A DNA stretch of 64,000 nt from Burkholderia savannae (GTDB lineage: Bacteria > Pseudomonadota > Gammaproteobacteria > Burkholderiales > Burkholderiaceae), in assembly GCF_001524445.2 (NCBI RefSeq), contig NZ_CP013417.1, positions 1,984,001-2,048,000 on the forward strand, in the 5' to 3' direction. A program made the position numbers and the translations under genes. Every line of letters starts with the position of its first letter. Position 1 is the first letter of the stretch. Positions 49,547 through 57,832 of this stretch are shown here, piece by piece. The notes beneath the pieces were generated by a model. That model saw only the letters and a list, made by a program, of their open reading frames with translations, searched no databases and was not told where the DNA came from.

Positions 49547-50746
49547 TCAGGTTTGGCGCTTCGCGGGCGCGCCCGCCGCGGCCGGCTGCGACGCCGGTTG
49601 CGCGGGCGCGCCGCGCTCGACCGCCTTCACGGTCGCGCCTGCTTCGAATTGCGCGGCGTCGTCGACGACGACGCGCTCGCCGCCCGCGAGCCCGCGCGTG
49701 ACGATCCAGTCGCGGCCTTTCATCTGCTCGGCCTCGACCGTCACGTCGCGTATCTTTCCGTTGTCGCCGACCACCTTGACGGTCGCGCTGTCGGCCGCGC
49801 GCAGGAGCGCGTCGCGCGGCACGAGGATCGCGTCGCGCGCGATCGCGCGATCGAGCGTGATCCGCACGTACGCGCCCGGCAGCAGCTCGCGCTCCGGATT
49901 CGGGAAGAGCGCGCGCATCGCCACCGTGTCGGTGGACGGATCGACCGCGAGATCCGCGAACAGCAGCTTGCCCTTGCGCGCATACGCGCTGCCGTCCGGG
50001 CGCACGAGCGTCACCTCGACGTCGCGCTGCGCGATGCCCGCCGCGCGCCCGCTCCTCACCGCGCGCCGCAGCGATTCCACGTCGGCGGCCGGCTGCGAGA
50101 AGTTCACGTAGATCGGATCGAGCTGCTCGACGGTCGTGAGCGGCGTCGCCTGATCCTGGCCGACGAGCGCGCCTTCCGTGACGAGCGCGCGGCGCGCGCG
50201 GCCGTCGATCGGCGACGTGACGGTCGCGTAGTCGAGCTCGAGCTGCGCGCGCGCGAGCTCCGCGCGCGCCGACGCGACGGCGGCCTTCGCCTGCCGCTCG
50301 TCGGCGAGCGCCTCGGTGTGGTCGCGCTCGCTCACCGCGCGGTCGCGCACGAGCTCGTCGTAGCGGCGGCGCTTGTCGAGCGCCGCGAGATGCGCGGCCT
50401 GCGCCTTGTCGAGCGCGCCCGCGGCCGCGTCGCGCGCCGCCTTGAACGGCGCGGGATCGATCTTGAAGAGCACCGCGCCGCGCTTCACTTCCTGCCCTTC
50501 TTCATACGTGCGCGCGGTCACGATGCCCGCGACGCGCGCGCGCACCTCCGCCTGCCGGTATGCGTCGAGCCGGCCCGGCAATTCGACCGTGAGCGGCACC
50601 GACGTCTTCTTCACCGTGACGACGCTCGCCTCGCGCGGCGCGGCTGCCTCGTCGCCGCTTTCGCGCTTGCCGCAGCCGGCCGCGATGAACGCCGCGGCGG
50701 CGAGCGCCGCCCACCTGCGACGCGTGCGTGCCCATTCGTATGTCAT
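49547..50746 (-). CDS. amrA: RND efflux periplasmic adaptor lipoprotein (AmrA)
   Basis: A 399-residue membrane-fusion protein. The lipobox is FIAAGCGK with Cys near residue 24. Lipoyl-like and hairpin regions follow (VRARVAGIVTARTYEEGQEVKRGAVLFKIDP; ELDYATVTSPIDGRARRALVTEGALV), then beta-barrel and C-terminal domains. It bridges AmrB and OprA in the periplasm. I chose the ATG at 50746, with GAGGA before it, rather than the in-frame start 33 bp upstream. The divergent regulator gene lies 149 bp away. Confidence 0.95.
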   Translation of the reverse strand: MTYEWARTRRRWAALAAAAFIAAGCGKRESGDEAAAPREASVVTVKKTSVPLTVELPGRLDAYRQAEVRARVAGIVTARTYEEGQEVKRGAVLFKIDPAPFKAARDAAAGALDKAQAAHLAALDKRRRYDELVRDRAVSERDHTEALADERQAKAAVASARAELARAQLELDYATVTSPIDGRARRALVTEGALVGQDQATPLTTVEQLDPIYVNFSQPAADVESLRRAVRSGRAAGIAQRDVEVTLVRPDGSAYARKGKLLFADLAVDPSTDTVAMRALFPNPERELLPGAYVRITLDRAIARDAILVPRDALLRAADSATVKVVGDNGKIRDVTVEAEQMKGRDWIVTRGLAGGERVVVDDAAQFEAGATVKAVERGAPAQPASQPAAAGAPAKRQT

Positions 50747-50807
50747 TGTTTTCCTCGCGATTCGCTCGGCCCGGGACAAATCGGGGCCGGTCAGGGCGAT
50801 CGATTAT

Positions 50808-50825
50808 AATCAGTCACGACTGATT
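50808..50825. promoter_or_regulatory. Likely AmrR operator palindrome overlapping promoters
   Basis: AATCAGTC-AC-GACTGATT is a perfect inverted repeat. A TATAAT-like -10 element overlaps its left edge on both strands. TetR-type repressors bind such sites between their own gene and the pump genes. Confidence 0.7.
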
Positions 50826-50831
50826 AAATAG

Positions 50832-50864
50832 TGTCGCTTGATAGAATGTCGTAATAAAGCGACA
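50832..50864. promoter_or_regulatory. Second inverted repeat in the amrR-amrA gap
   Basis: Perfect 8-bp arms TGTCGCTT (50832-50839) and AAGCGACA (50857-50864) lie 17 bp apart, just before amrR. They could be a second regulator site or a leader hairpin. Confidence 0.55.
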
Positions 50865-50895
50865 AACAATCGAAAGAAAGGGAGAATCGACCCAC

Positions 50896-51555
50896 ATGGC
50901 CCGCAAGACGCGCGAAGAATCGTTGAACACGAAGAACCGAATCCTCGACGCCGCCGAGCTCGTGCTGCTCGAGAAAGGCGTCGGCCAGACCGCGATGGCC
51001 GACATCGCGGAGGCGGCCGGGATGTCGCGCGGAGCCGTCTACGGGCACTTCAAAGGCAAGACCGAGGTGTGCGTCGCGATGTGCGACCGCGCGTTCTCGC
51101 GCGCGGTCGAGGGCTTCGAGCTGTCCGACGAGCGGCCCGCGCTCGCGACGCTGCGCTTCGCCGCGTCGCACTACCTGCATCAATGCGGCGAGCCGGGCTC
51201 GATGCAGCGCGTGCTTGAGATCCTCTACATGAAGTGCGAGCAGAGCGAGGAAAATGCGCCGCTGCTGCGCCGGCGCGCGCTCTACGAATTGCAGGCGCTG
51301 CGGATCACGAAGGCGCTGCTGCGCCGCGCGGTCGGCGCGGGCGAACTCGACGCGTCGCTCGACGTGCATCTCGCGGGCGTCTATTTGCTGTCGCTGCTCG
51401 AAGGCATCTTCGGCTCGATGATCTGGACGACGCGGCTGCGCGGCGACCGCTGGGACGATGCCGAAGCGATGCTCGACGCGGGCGTCGACGCGCTGCGCGT
51501 GTCGCCCGCGCTGCGCGTCGCCGAAGATTGCATGGCGCGCACGGCCGCGCGCTGA
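50896..51555 (+). CDS. amrR: TetR-family repressor of the efflux operon (AmrR)
   Basis: A 219-residue TetR/AcrR regulator. The N-terminal helix-turn-helix is GVGQTAMADIAEAAGMSRGAVYGHFKGKTEV (residues about 30-60), followed by a ligand-binding domain of the AcrR type. It is divergent from amrAB-oprA and would repress both itself and the pump until a substrate or inducer binds. GGGAGAA precedes the ATG at a slightly long distance. Confidence 0.94.
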   Translation: MARKTREESLNTKNRILDAAELVLLEKGVGQTAMADIAEAAGMSRGAVYGHFKGKTEVCVAMCDRAFSRAVEGFELSDERPALATLRFAASHYLHQCGEPGSMQRVLEILYMKCEQSEENAPLLRRRALYELQALRITKALLRRAVGAGELDASLDVHLAGVYLLSLLEGIFGSMIWTTRLRGDRWDDAEAMLDAGVDALRVSPALRVAEDCMARTAAR

Positions 51556-51863
51556 GCGTGCACGCCGCGCATCGACAGTCGGGCCCCTTTATAAAGTCGT
51601 CAAGACTGCGGAACAATTGCGCGCGCGCGGCGGTCACTCTAGCTGGTGTCGATTCTTCATATGGGTTTGAACCCTCGGAATTCGAATCGCCGTTCGGAGC
51701 GGACATGGTCCGCGTCGTTGGGCCGAACGGCGCGCAGCGGGGCGCGGTCCGGTCGTGATCGCGCCCCGCTGCGTTGAACGCCCTGGCGCTGCCGGCCCGC
51801 CCCGACGCGTGCCTCGCCGCAGCCGCCGCCCACACCCTTTCGTTCGAACTGCCTTTTTCAAGG
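51556..51863. other. Intergenic region with a long hairpin before the M23 peptidase gene
   Basis: A 308-bp gap. It contains the 14-bp inverted repeat at 51733-51773 and no gene I can support. A TTG directly after the hairpin (51774) opens the peptidase frame 90 bp early. Confidence 0.7.
51733..51773. repeat. Perfect 14-bp inverted repeat
   Basis: Arms CGCAGCGGGGCGCG (51733-51746) and CGCGCCCCGCTGCG (51760-51773) with a 13-nt loop. It is one of the longest perfect inverted repeats I noticed in the window and lies just before the peptidase gene. No T-run follows. Confidence 0.92.
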
Positions 51864-53234
51864 ATGTGGACCCCCTTGGCCAAGCCAATCGCGCATACCG
51901 TTTTCGTTTCTTCCGACGATCCCGCGTCCGTCGCCGGATCGCCGGCGCAAGCCGCCTCTGCCCGATCGCTCAGACGCAAGCTGCCCACGGCGGGCGCGCT
52001 CGGCGCGCTGATCGCGTTCGGTCTCGCGGCGTTGCCCGCCGTGTCGAAGCCGCCCGATTCGTCGACCGCGAACGCCGCGCGCGCGCCGCAGCGCGTGTTC
52101 GCCGACGCGCCGTTTCCGAGCGCGCAGCGCTTCGTCACGGGCGAGCTCGAACGCGTGATCGGCGAGCAAAGCCCGCCCGACGCGCCGCTGCGAACGCTCG
52201 CCGCGCAAACCGCTGCGTCGGCCGCCGCCCCGATGCCCGGCCAAGCGCCGCCCGGCCTCTTCGCGCCGCTCGCCGAGCACCGCAACGAGCTGCTCGGCTA
52301 CGGCAGCCGCGCGTTCTCGCTCGCCGATTCGGTGCTCGCGCCGATCGACAGCGGCGTGCGCGCCGGGCCGATCGAGCAGTCGCTCGCCGATACCCTCAAT
52401 CGGATCGACATCCCGCCCGAAGTGCGGATACAGATCGGCGACCTGATCGCCGACCGCGTGCAGTCGCACGCGAACGCGCAGCCGGGCGACCGCTACCGGA
52501 TCGCGTTCGACGCCGCATCGGCCAAGCCGCGCGTGACGGCGCTCGAGCTGCGCGTCGCGGGCCGCCGCTTCGGCGCGGTCTGGTTCAAGGCGCCCGGCGC
52601 GGCGAGCGGCGCGTACTACGCGTTCGACGGCGCGCCGCTCGACGCGCCCGCGCTCACGATACCCGTCGTCAGCACGCGCATCAGCTCGTACTTCGGCGAG
52701 CGCATCCATCCGTTGTCGCACATCCTGCAGATGCACACGGGCGTCGATCTCGCCGCGCCGGCCGGTACGCGCGTGAACGCCGCGTCGGCGGGCGTCGTGT
52801 CGTTCGTCGGCTACGATCCGGGCGGCTACGGCAAGTACGTCGTGATCGATCATCCGGATCGCACGTCGACCTACTACGCGCACCTGTCGGCGTTCGCGCC
52901 GGGGCTCGAGGCCGGGATGACGGTCGCGCAGGGCCAGCGAATCGGCGCGGTCGGCGCGACGGGCGCGGCGACGGGCCCGCATCTGCACTTCGAGGTGCGC
53001 GTCGACGATCAGCCGGTCGATCCGCTCGTCGCGCTCGCCGACGCGCAGAACACGCTGTCGGCGATGCAGCTCGACGCGTTCCGCCGCGTCGCGAGCGAGG
53101 CGCGCTTCCGGCTCGCGTCGAGCGACGCGCGGCCGCTCGGCTTCGCGCAGATCGACGCGCCGCTGTGGGCCGAGTTCGCGACCGATTCGTCGACGCTGCG
53201 CGCGATCTTCAACACGCATTACGCGTCGTCGTGA
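51864..53234 (+). CDS. M23-family (LytM-type) metallopeptidase, membrane-anchored
   Basis: About 456 residues. A hydrophobic segment (LPTAGALGALIAFGLAALPAV near residues 42-62) probably anchors it in the inner membrane, facing the periplasm. The C-terminal LytM domain has the zinc and catalytic motifs HTGVDLAAPAGT near residue 292 and GPHLHFEVRVDDQPVDP near 371, with ISSYFGERIHPLSHILQMHTG ahead. It would cut peptide cross-links in peptidoglycan or activate an amidase. I use the ATG at 51864; a TTG at 51774 is the alternative, and neither has a strong ribosome site. Confidence 0.85.
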   Translation: MWTPLAKPIAHTVFVSSDDPASVAGSPAQAASARSLRRKLPTAGALGALIAFGLAALPAVSKPPDSSTANAARAPQRVFADAPFPSAQRFVTGELERVIGEQSPPDAPLRTLAAQTAASAAAPMPGQAPPGLFAPLAEHRNELLGYGSRAFSLADSVLAPIDSGVRAGPIEQSLADTLNRIDIPPEVRIQIGDLIADRVQSHANAQPGDRYRIAFDAASAKPRVTALELRVAGRRFGAVWFKAPGAASGAYYAFDGAPLDAPALTIPVVSTRISSYFGERIHPLSHILQMHTGVDLAAPAGTRVNAASAGVVSFVGYDPGGYGKYVVIDHPDRTSTYYAHLSAFAPGLEAGMTVAQGQRIGAVGATGAATGPHLHFEVRVDDQPVDPLVALADAQNTLSAMQLDAFRRVASEARFRLASSDARPLGFAQIDAPLWAEFATDSSTLRAIFNTHYASS

Positions 53235-53250
53235 CGATGCGGTAGCGTGC

Positions 53251-53277
53251 AAAACCCCGCGTGCGCCGGTGCGCGGG
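53251..53277 (-). terminator. Possible terminator of the amino-acid importer operon
   Basis: In the minus-strand sense a CCCGCG / CGCGGG stem with a 10-nt loop is followed after one G by four T residues. It is weak and lies over 300 bp beyond the last permease gene. Confidence 0.35.
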
Positions 53278-53457
53278 ATCTCGATTCGCGCGGCGCGACG
53301 CGACGCATTCGGCTACGCCTCGTGGCCGCCGCGAAAAGCTCGTCGCCAGGCGCATGCGTTGCCGTGACCGGCGTCGTGGGCGTCGCACGCGCCATCGATG
53401 TCGACGCATCGAGCTCGATGCGTCGCTGGCGGCGCCTACGCCGGACACGCCGCGCGC

Positions 53458-53493
53458 GTCGAATGCGTCGAATGGGTCGAATGGGTCGAATGG
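53458..53493. repeat. Four 9-bp tandem repeats
   Basis: Four units of GTCGAATGG; the first ends in C. Non-coding. Confidence 0.93.
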
Positions 53494-53592
53494 ATGCATG
53501 CGTGCATGCGTCGAGCTCCATCGCGCCGCTCGCCAAGACGACGCGCCCCTGCCCTCCCGCGCCTTTCGTCGAGCTGCGGCGAAGCCGCGACG

Positions 53593-54336
53593 CTACCTCG
53601 GCCCGCTCGATGCCGGCTGCGCGGCGCCCGCATGCGGCGCTTCGCCGCCGCGCGGCGAAGCGCGCCGGTTGCGCGCGAGCAGCCACGTCGCCGCGACGTC
53701 GAGCGCGGTGCAGAGAATCAGATAGATGACGCCGACGAACAGGAAGATCTGCGCGGGATACACCATCAGCCGGTTGTTGACCTGCGTCGCGACGAACGAC
53801 AGCTCCGGCACGCCGACGATGTAGGCGAGCGACGTGTCCTTCACGAGCGACACCCACTGGTTGACGAACGACGGCGTCATGATTTGCGCCGCCTGCGGCA
53901 GCAGCACGTGGCGCACCGTTTGCCAGCGCGTGAGCCCGAGCGACAGCCCCGCCTGCCACTGCCCGTCGCCCGCCGCGCGAATGCCCGCGTGCACCGAGTG
54001 CGCGAGATACGCGCCGCCGACGAGCGACAGCGCGCACACGACGGCCGCGAGCCCCGGCACGTCGGCGTGCAGCAACACGGGCAGCAGGAAGTACGTCCAG
54101 AAAATCAGCATCAGCACCGGAATCGCGCGGAAAAAGCCGATCACGACGACGAGCACGCCGCGCAGCGCGCCCGTCGCGAGCGCGAGCGCGACGCCCCCCG
54201 CGACGCCGAGCACGGCCGACGCGAGCGCCGATGCGAGCGCAAGCGCGAGCGACAGCGCCGCGCCGCCGAGCGGGCCGTCCGGAAACGCGCCGACGAGCAG
54301 GTACGGCAGATTGTTCGCGAGTATCGACAGATCCAT
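53593..54336 (-). CDS. Polar amino-acid ABC permease (HisM/GltK type), second of pair
   Basis: A 247-residue inner-membrane protein with several hydrophobic segments and the conserved cytoplasmic loop GLTRWQTVRHVLLPQAAQIMTPSFVNQW near residue 145, which contacts the ATPase. The motif RAIPVLMLIFW near residue 88 is typical of the family. It starts 2 bp after the stop of the first permease gene. Confidence 0.93.
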   Translation of the reverse strand: MDLSILANNLPYLLVGAFPDGPLGGAALSLALALASALASAVLGVAGGVALALATGALRGVLVVVIGFFRAIPVLMLIFWTYFLLPVLLHADVPGLAAVVCALSLVGGAYLAHSVHAGIRAAGDGQWQAGLSLGLTRWQTVRHVLLPQAAQIMTPSFVNQWVSLVKDTSLAYIVGVPELSFVATQVNNRLMVYPAQIFLFVGVIYLILCTALDVAATWLLARNRRASPRGGEAPHAGAAQPASSGPR

Positions 54337-54338
54337 CG

Positions 54339-55064
54339 TCAGCGCCCCGCGAACGTGCGATCGCGACGCCGGACCATCCACTGCGCGAACGCTTCGACTG
54401 CCGCGATCGCCGCGACGTACAGCACGGTCGACACGCCGAACGCGGCGAACGTCCGGAAGGTCTCGGTCTCGACCTGCCGCGACGCGTATGACAGCTCGGC
54501 GACGCCGATCGCCATCGTCAGCGACGAGTTCTTGATGAGGTTCATGTATTGCCCGAAGAGCGGCGGCAGCGCGATTCGCACCGCCTGCGGCAGCACGACG
54601 AAGCGCAACGTCTGCAGCGGCGAAAGGCCGAGCGCGCTCGCCGCGTGATACTGCCCGGCGGGCACGCCGCGCAGCCCCGCATGAAACTCCTCGGCGACGA
54701 ACGCGCTCGTGTAGCAACTGAGGCCGACCCAGCCGGCGACGAATTCGAACGACGGCCAACGCAGCTCCACGCCGCCCGCCGCGATCGCGTGGCGCGCGTT
54801 CAGCCAGGCCATCAGCGGCTCCGGCAGCAGCGACGCGACGCCGAAATACCAGAACAGCAATTGCACGACGAGCGGCGTGTTGCGAAACGCGACGACGTAA
54901 GCGGCCGCCGCGCGCCGCGGCCACGCGCGCCTCGCATGCCGCGCGATCGCGAGCGCGAAGCCCGCGAACGTCGCCGTGACCGCCGCCGCGAGCGACAGGC
55001 CGAGCGTCAGCAGGAAGCCCTGCCACAACCACATCAGATACTTCGGAGCGAGCCAGGCGTCCAT
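54339..55064 (-). CDS. Polar amino-acid ABC permease (HisQ/GltJ type), first of pair
   Basis: A 241-residue permease with FRNTPLVVQLLFWYFG near residue 77 and the ATPase-contact loop ALGLSPLQTLRFVVLPQAVRIALPPLFGQY near 155. I start it at the ATG at 55064 (MDAWLAPKYL); the open frame upstream to 55142 is basic and unlike the family. A gap of 216 bp separates it from the binding-protein gene. Confidence 0.92.
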   Translation of the reverse strand: MDAWLAPKYLMWLWQGFLLTLGLSLAAAVTATFAGFALAIARHARRAWPRRAAAAYVVAFRNTPLVVQLLFWYFGVASLLPEPLMAWLNARHAIAAGGVELRWPSFEFVAGWVGLSCYTSAFVAEEFHAGLRGVPAGQYHAASALGLSPLQTLRFVVLPQAVRIALPPLFGQYMNLIKNSSLTMAIGVAELSYASRQVETETFRTFAAFGVSTVLYVAAIAAVEAFAQWMVRRRDRTFAGR

Positions 55065-55280
55065 CTTGTCTGCTTCGGGCCGCCGGCGAGGCGGCCGCAT
55101 GTTGCGTGTCGGGTGAGGCGCCGGCCGCGCGCGATCGCGCACGGATCATGCACGATTCGATTGCGGGCCGCGTGCGGTTTGCATGCGGCCCGCGCCAGGC
55201 TCCGCGCGACGCCGAATGCGCGCGTCTTGCGCACGCCCGGCTTCGCACGCGAGAGCGTCGGGCGCGGATCGCGCGCGCGC

Positions 55281-56096
55281 TCAGCTCTTGTCGCCGATCT
55301 TGAAGATCCGCGTGAGCGGCGTCTTCGTGCCCGGCCCGAACCATGCGTCGTAGATCCGGCCCGCGCGGCCGTTCGCCTCGAGGTCCTTCAGCGCGCCGTT
55401 GACGAACGCGACGAGCCGCGTCTCGCCCTTCGGCACGCCGACGCCCATGTAGTCGTTCGAGATCGCAAACGCCGGAATCTCGTAGTTCTGCTTGTCCGGC
55501 ACGTTCGCGAGCAGGCCGATCAGCTTCGGGCCGTCCTGCGTGATCGCCTGCACGTTGCCCGCGCGCAGCGCGGCGAACGCGAACGGCGTGTCGTCGTACG
55601 CGACGATCGTCGCCTTCGGATACTTCTCGCGCAGCGTGACTTCGTTCGTCGTGCCCTTGTCCGCGCCGATGCGCAGGCTGCTCAACTGGTCGGCCGATTT
55701 CAGCGCGCCCTTCTTCGCGAGGAACTGCTGGCCCGACGCGAAATACGGAATGCTGAAGTCGACCTGCTTCGCGCGCTCGTCGGTGATCGTGAAGTTCGCG
55801 AGCACGAGATCGACCTTGCCCGACGTCAGGAACGGAATGCGGTTCGCGGGATTGGTCGGCTGCAGTTTCAGCTTGACGCCGAGCTTGTCGGCGAGCGCCT
55901 GCGCGTAGTCGACGTCGAGGCCGACGATCCGGTTCGTCTTCGGATCGACGAAGCCGAACGGCGGGTTGCTGTCGAACGTCGCGACGCGCAGCACGCCGGC
56001 TTTCTTGATGTCGTCGAGACGGTCCGCGTGCGCGGCCGCATGCGCGGCGACGAGCGACAAACCGATGAGCCAGGTAGCGAGTGGCTTGAGTTTCAT
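55281..56096 (-). CDS. Periplasmic amino-acid-binding protein (family 3, GltI type)
   Basis: A 271-residue binding protein with a signal peptide ending near AAAHA. The family signature is DDIKKAGVLRVATFDSNPPFGFVDPKTNRIVGLDVDYAQALADKLG, followed by the NFTITDERAKQVDFSIPYF segment. It captures a polar amino acid, perhaps glutamate, aspartate or glutamine, for the permease pair. The operon here has no ATPase gene, so one must be encoded elsewhere. Confidence 0.94.
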   Translation of the reverse strand: MKLKPLATWLIGLSLVAAHAAAHADRLDDIKKAGVLRVATFDSNPPFGFVDPKTNRIVGLDVDYAQALADKLGVKLKLQPTNPANRIPFLTSGKVDLVLANFTITDERAKQVDFSIPYFASGQQFLAKKGALKSADQLSSLRIGADKGTTNEVTLREKYPKATIVAYDDTPFAFAALRAGNVQAITQDGPKLIGLLANVPDKQNYEIPAFAISNDYMGVGVPKGETRLVAFVNGALKDLEANGRAGRIYDAWFGPGTKTPLTRIFKIGDKS

Positions 56097-56221
56097 TGGC
56101 GCGTTTCTCTTGTTCTAGGAAGGTGCCGGCGCGACGCGTCCGGCCGGATGAGCGACGCAGCGCGACGCGCTGCGAGTTCGTCACCGTATCAGTGCATGCA
56201 CCATTTTCGAACCAAGAAATG

Positions 56222-56237
56222 CTGCTGAACTCAGCAG
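56222..56237. promoter_or_regulatory. Palindrome upstream of the amino-acid-binding protein gene
   Basis: CTGCTGA-AC-TCAGCAG is a perfect 7-bp-arm palindrome flanked by A/T runs, 126 bp before the binding-protein ATG. The 2-bp centre rules out a good hairpin and fits a dimeric regulator site. Confidence 0.5.
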
Positions 56238-56382
56238 TTTTCGTGCTATCGCATGCGCACGCGACATCCGAGGCGGCGCGTTCGCGCCGGGCCCGCGCGG
56301 CGCGGCGACAGGCGTGGCCGCTCGATCACGCCAATCCGCGCGCCCACCCGCGCACCAATCCGCGGGCCGGCCCGCGCCGCGC

Positions 56383-57411
56383 TCAATACGCGAGACGCGG
56401 CGCGACGTACGCGCCGTACGCGGGCCCGACGCCGCCCGCGCTCGCCGGAATCCGGTAGCCGCCGACGAAGTGGCCGGTCACCGCCTTGATGTTCGCGCCG
56501 TCCGACGCGTCGATGTGGAACGCGGCGAACGCGACGACGGGCACGTAAGTCTTGCTGCTGATCTGCGTGGCCACCGGCACGACGACCGTCGCGCCGACCG
56601 GCACGTCGTAATAGAGCGCGGTCTTCACGCCGGGCTCGATCCAGATGGCGTCGCCGATCGAAAGCGGCGTCGGATTGCCGTTCGCCATCAGTGCGCGAAC
56701 GGTCGGCACGTCGTTCGCGTTGACGAGAAACGACGTCCACTGCCCGGCATAGCAGGTGCCGCCGTATGTCTGGCCGTTGCCGACCTGGAACTCGTACGGC
56801 GCGCCTGTCGTCGGATCGACGCTCGGCGCGCCCGTCTGCGCGTTCCAGTACTGATCGAGCACGCACCGGTCGATGACCATCGGAAAGAGTCCGCCCGCGC
56901 CGACCGTCGACGGCGCTGCGGCGACCGCGACCGCCGTCGCCGCGGCGGGCGTGCCGACGAGGCCGAGGAAGCCGCCCATCAGCAGCGCGAGCGGCCCGCC
57001 GTTCTGGTCCGCCGCGCGCGTGACGGTCGTCTGCACGGCCGGCGCGTCGTACGCGCCGGGCACGAGCGTCGTGGGCTCGAGGCCGGCGGGCGTGCCCGTC
57101 AGGTTCCAGTAGCCCGTCTGCACGACGCCGACCGACAGCGTCGCGCCGTCGGCGGCGTTCAGCGGCAGCGCCGCGCTCGCCGCGCTCGCGGCGGCGGCCC
57201 ATGCGGGCGCGCCCGGGCTCGACGAGAGCGACGCGGCGCCGGCGAGCGCGGCCGCGTCCGCCGCGTTCTGCAGTTCGTTGCGCGCGGCGGCGACGCGCGG
57301 CAAGTCGATCGCGAACGCGCCGAAGAGCAGCAGCACCGGCAGGAACAGCAGGAACCACAGCACGACGGAACCGCGCTCGCGGCGGCGCGCGGCGGCGCGA
57401 CGCTCATTCAT
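56383..57411 (-). CDS. Tad pilus pseudopilin / TadG-like protein
   Basis: A 342-residue protein with a positively charged N-terminus followed by one hydrophobic segment (GSVVLWFLLFLPVLLLFGAFAIDLPRVAAARNELQNAADAAALAGA), the TadG/TadE-like putative Flp-pilus-assembly pattern. The rest is a Ser/Thr/Gly/Ala-rich periplasmic domain with paired Cys (VIDRCVLDQY and YGGTCYAGQ). It would sit in the inner membrane as a minor pseudopilin or assembly factor. It overlaps tadE by 8 bp and ends the operon in this window. Confidence 0.85.
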   Translation of the reverse strand: MNERRAAARRRERGSVVLWFLLFLPVLLLFGAFAIDLPRVAAARNELQNAADAAALAGAASLSSSPGAPAWAAAASAASAALPLNAADGATLSVGVVQTGYWNLTGTPAGLEPTTLVPGAYDAPAVQTTVTRAADQNGGPLALLMGGFLGLVGTPAAATAVAVAAAPSTVGAGGLFPMVIDRCVLDQYWNAQTGAPSVDPTTGAPYEFQVGNGQTYGGTCYAGQWTSFLVNANDVPTVRALMANGNPTPLSIGDAIWIEPGVKTALYYDVPVGATVVVPVATQISSKTYVPVVAFAAFHIDASDGANIKAVTGHFVGGYRIPASAGGVGPAYGAYVAPRLAY

Positions 57412-57832
57412 AGTTCATCACCGTCACGGCCGTCAGCGTGATCGGGCCCGTCAGCGAGCTCAGCGCCGAGCCGAGCACGAGGCCCTGATACGTGTAGCTC
57501 ACGGTCACTTTCAGCGGGCTGCCGGGCGACGTGCCGGCCGACTGGTCGACGGCGACGACGGGCGCGCCGACCGTGCCGCCGCTCACGAGACTGCCTTGCG
57601 CGTACGACAGCGCGACGTTCTCGATGTCGGCCGCGGCCAGCTGCGGCACGCGCACGACGACGCCCGCGCGCGCGGCCTCGCGGCTCGCGTTGGTGATCAC
57701 CGCCTTGTCGCAGAGAAGCAGGCTCGTGTCGACGATGCCGAACAGCACGAGCATCATGAACGGAAACGCCAGCACGAATTCGAGCGACACCACGCCGCGC
57801 TCGTCGTGCGCGAGGCGGGCCACGCGTGTCAT
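57404..57832 (-). CDS. tadE: Tad pilus pseudopilin TadE
   Basis: A 142-residue TadE-like protein: a short basic start (MTRVARLAHDERG), the conserved VVSLEFVLAFPFMMLVLFGIVDTSLLLCDK segment with Glu at position 5 of the hydrophobic stretch as in pseudopilins, and a Tyr/Val-rich extracytoplasmic part. It would be cleaved by a TadV-type prepilin peptidase and join the pilus base. The ATG overlaps the TPR-gene stop (ATGA). Confidence 0.9.
   Translation of the reverse strand: MTRVARLAHDERGVVSLEFVLAFPFMMLVLFGIVDTSLLLCDKAVITNASREAARAGVVVRVPQLAAADIENVALSYAQGSLVSGGTVGAPVVAVDQSAGTSPGSPLKVTVSYTYQGLVLGSALSSLTGPITLTAVTVMNYE

Larger units (their letters stand above)
53235..53592. other. Intergenic region with hairpin and 9-bp repeats
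   Basis: A 358-bp gap between convergent genes. It holds a possible minus-strand terminator near 53251-53277 and a 9-bp tandem repeat at 53458-53493. I see no gene. Confidence 0.75.
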
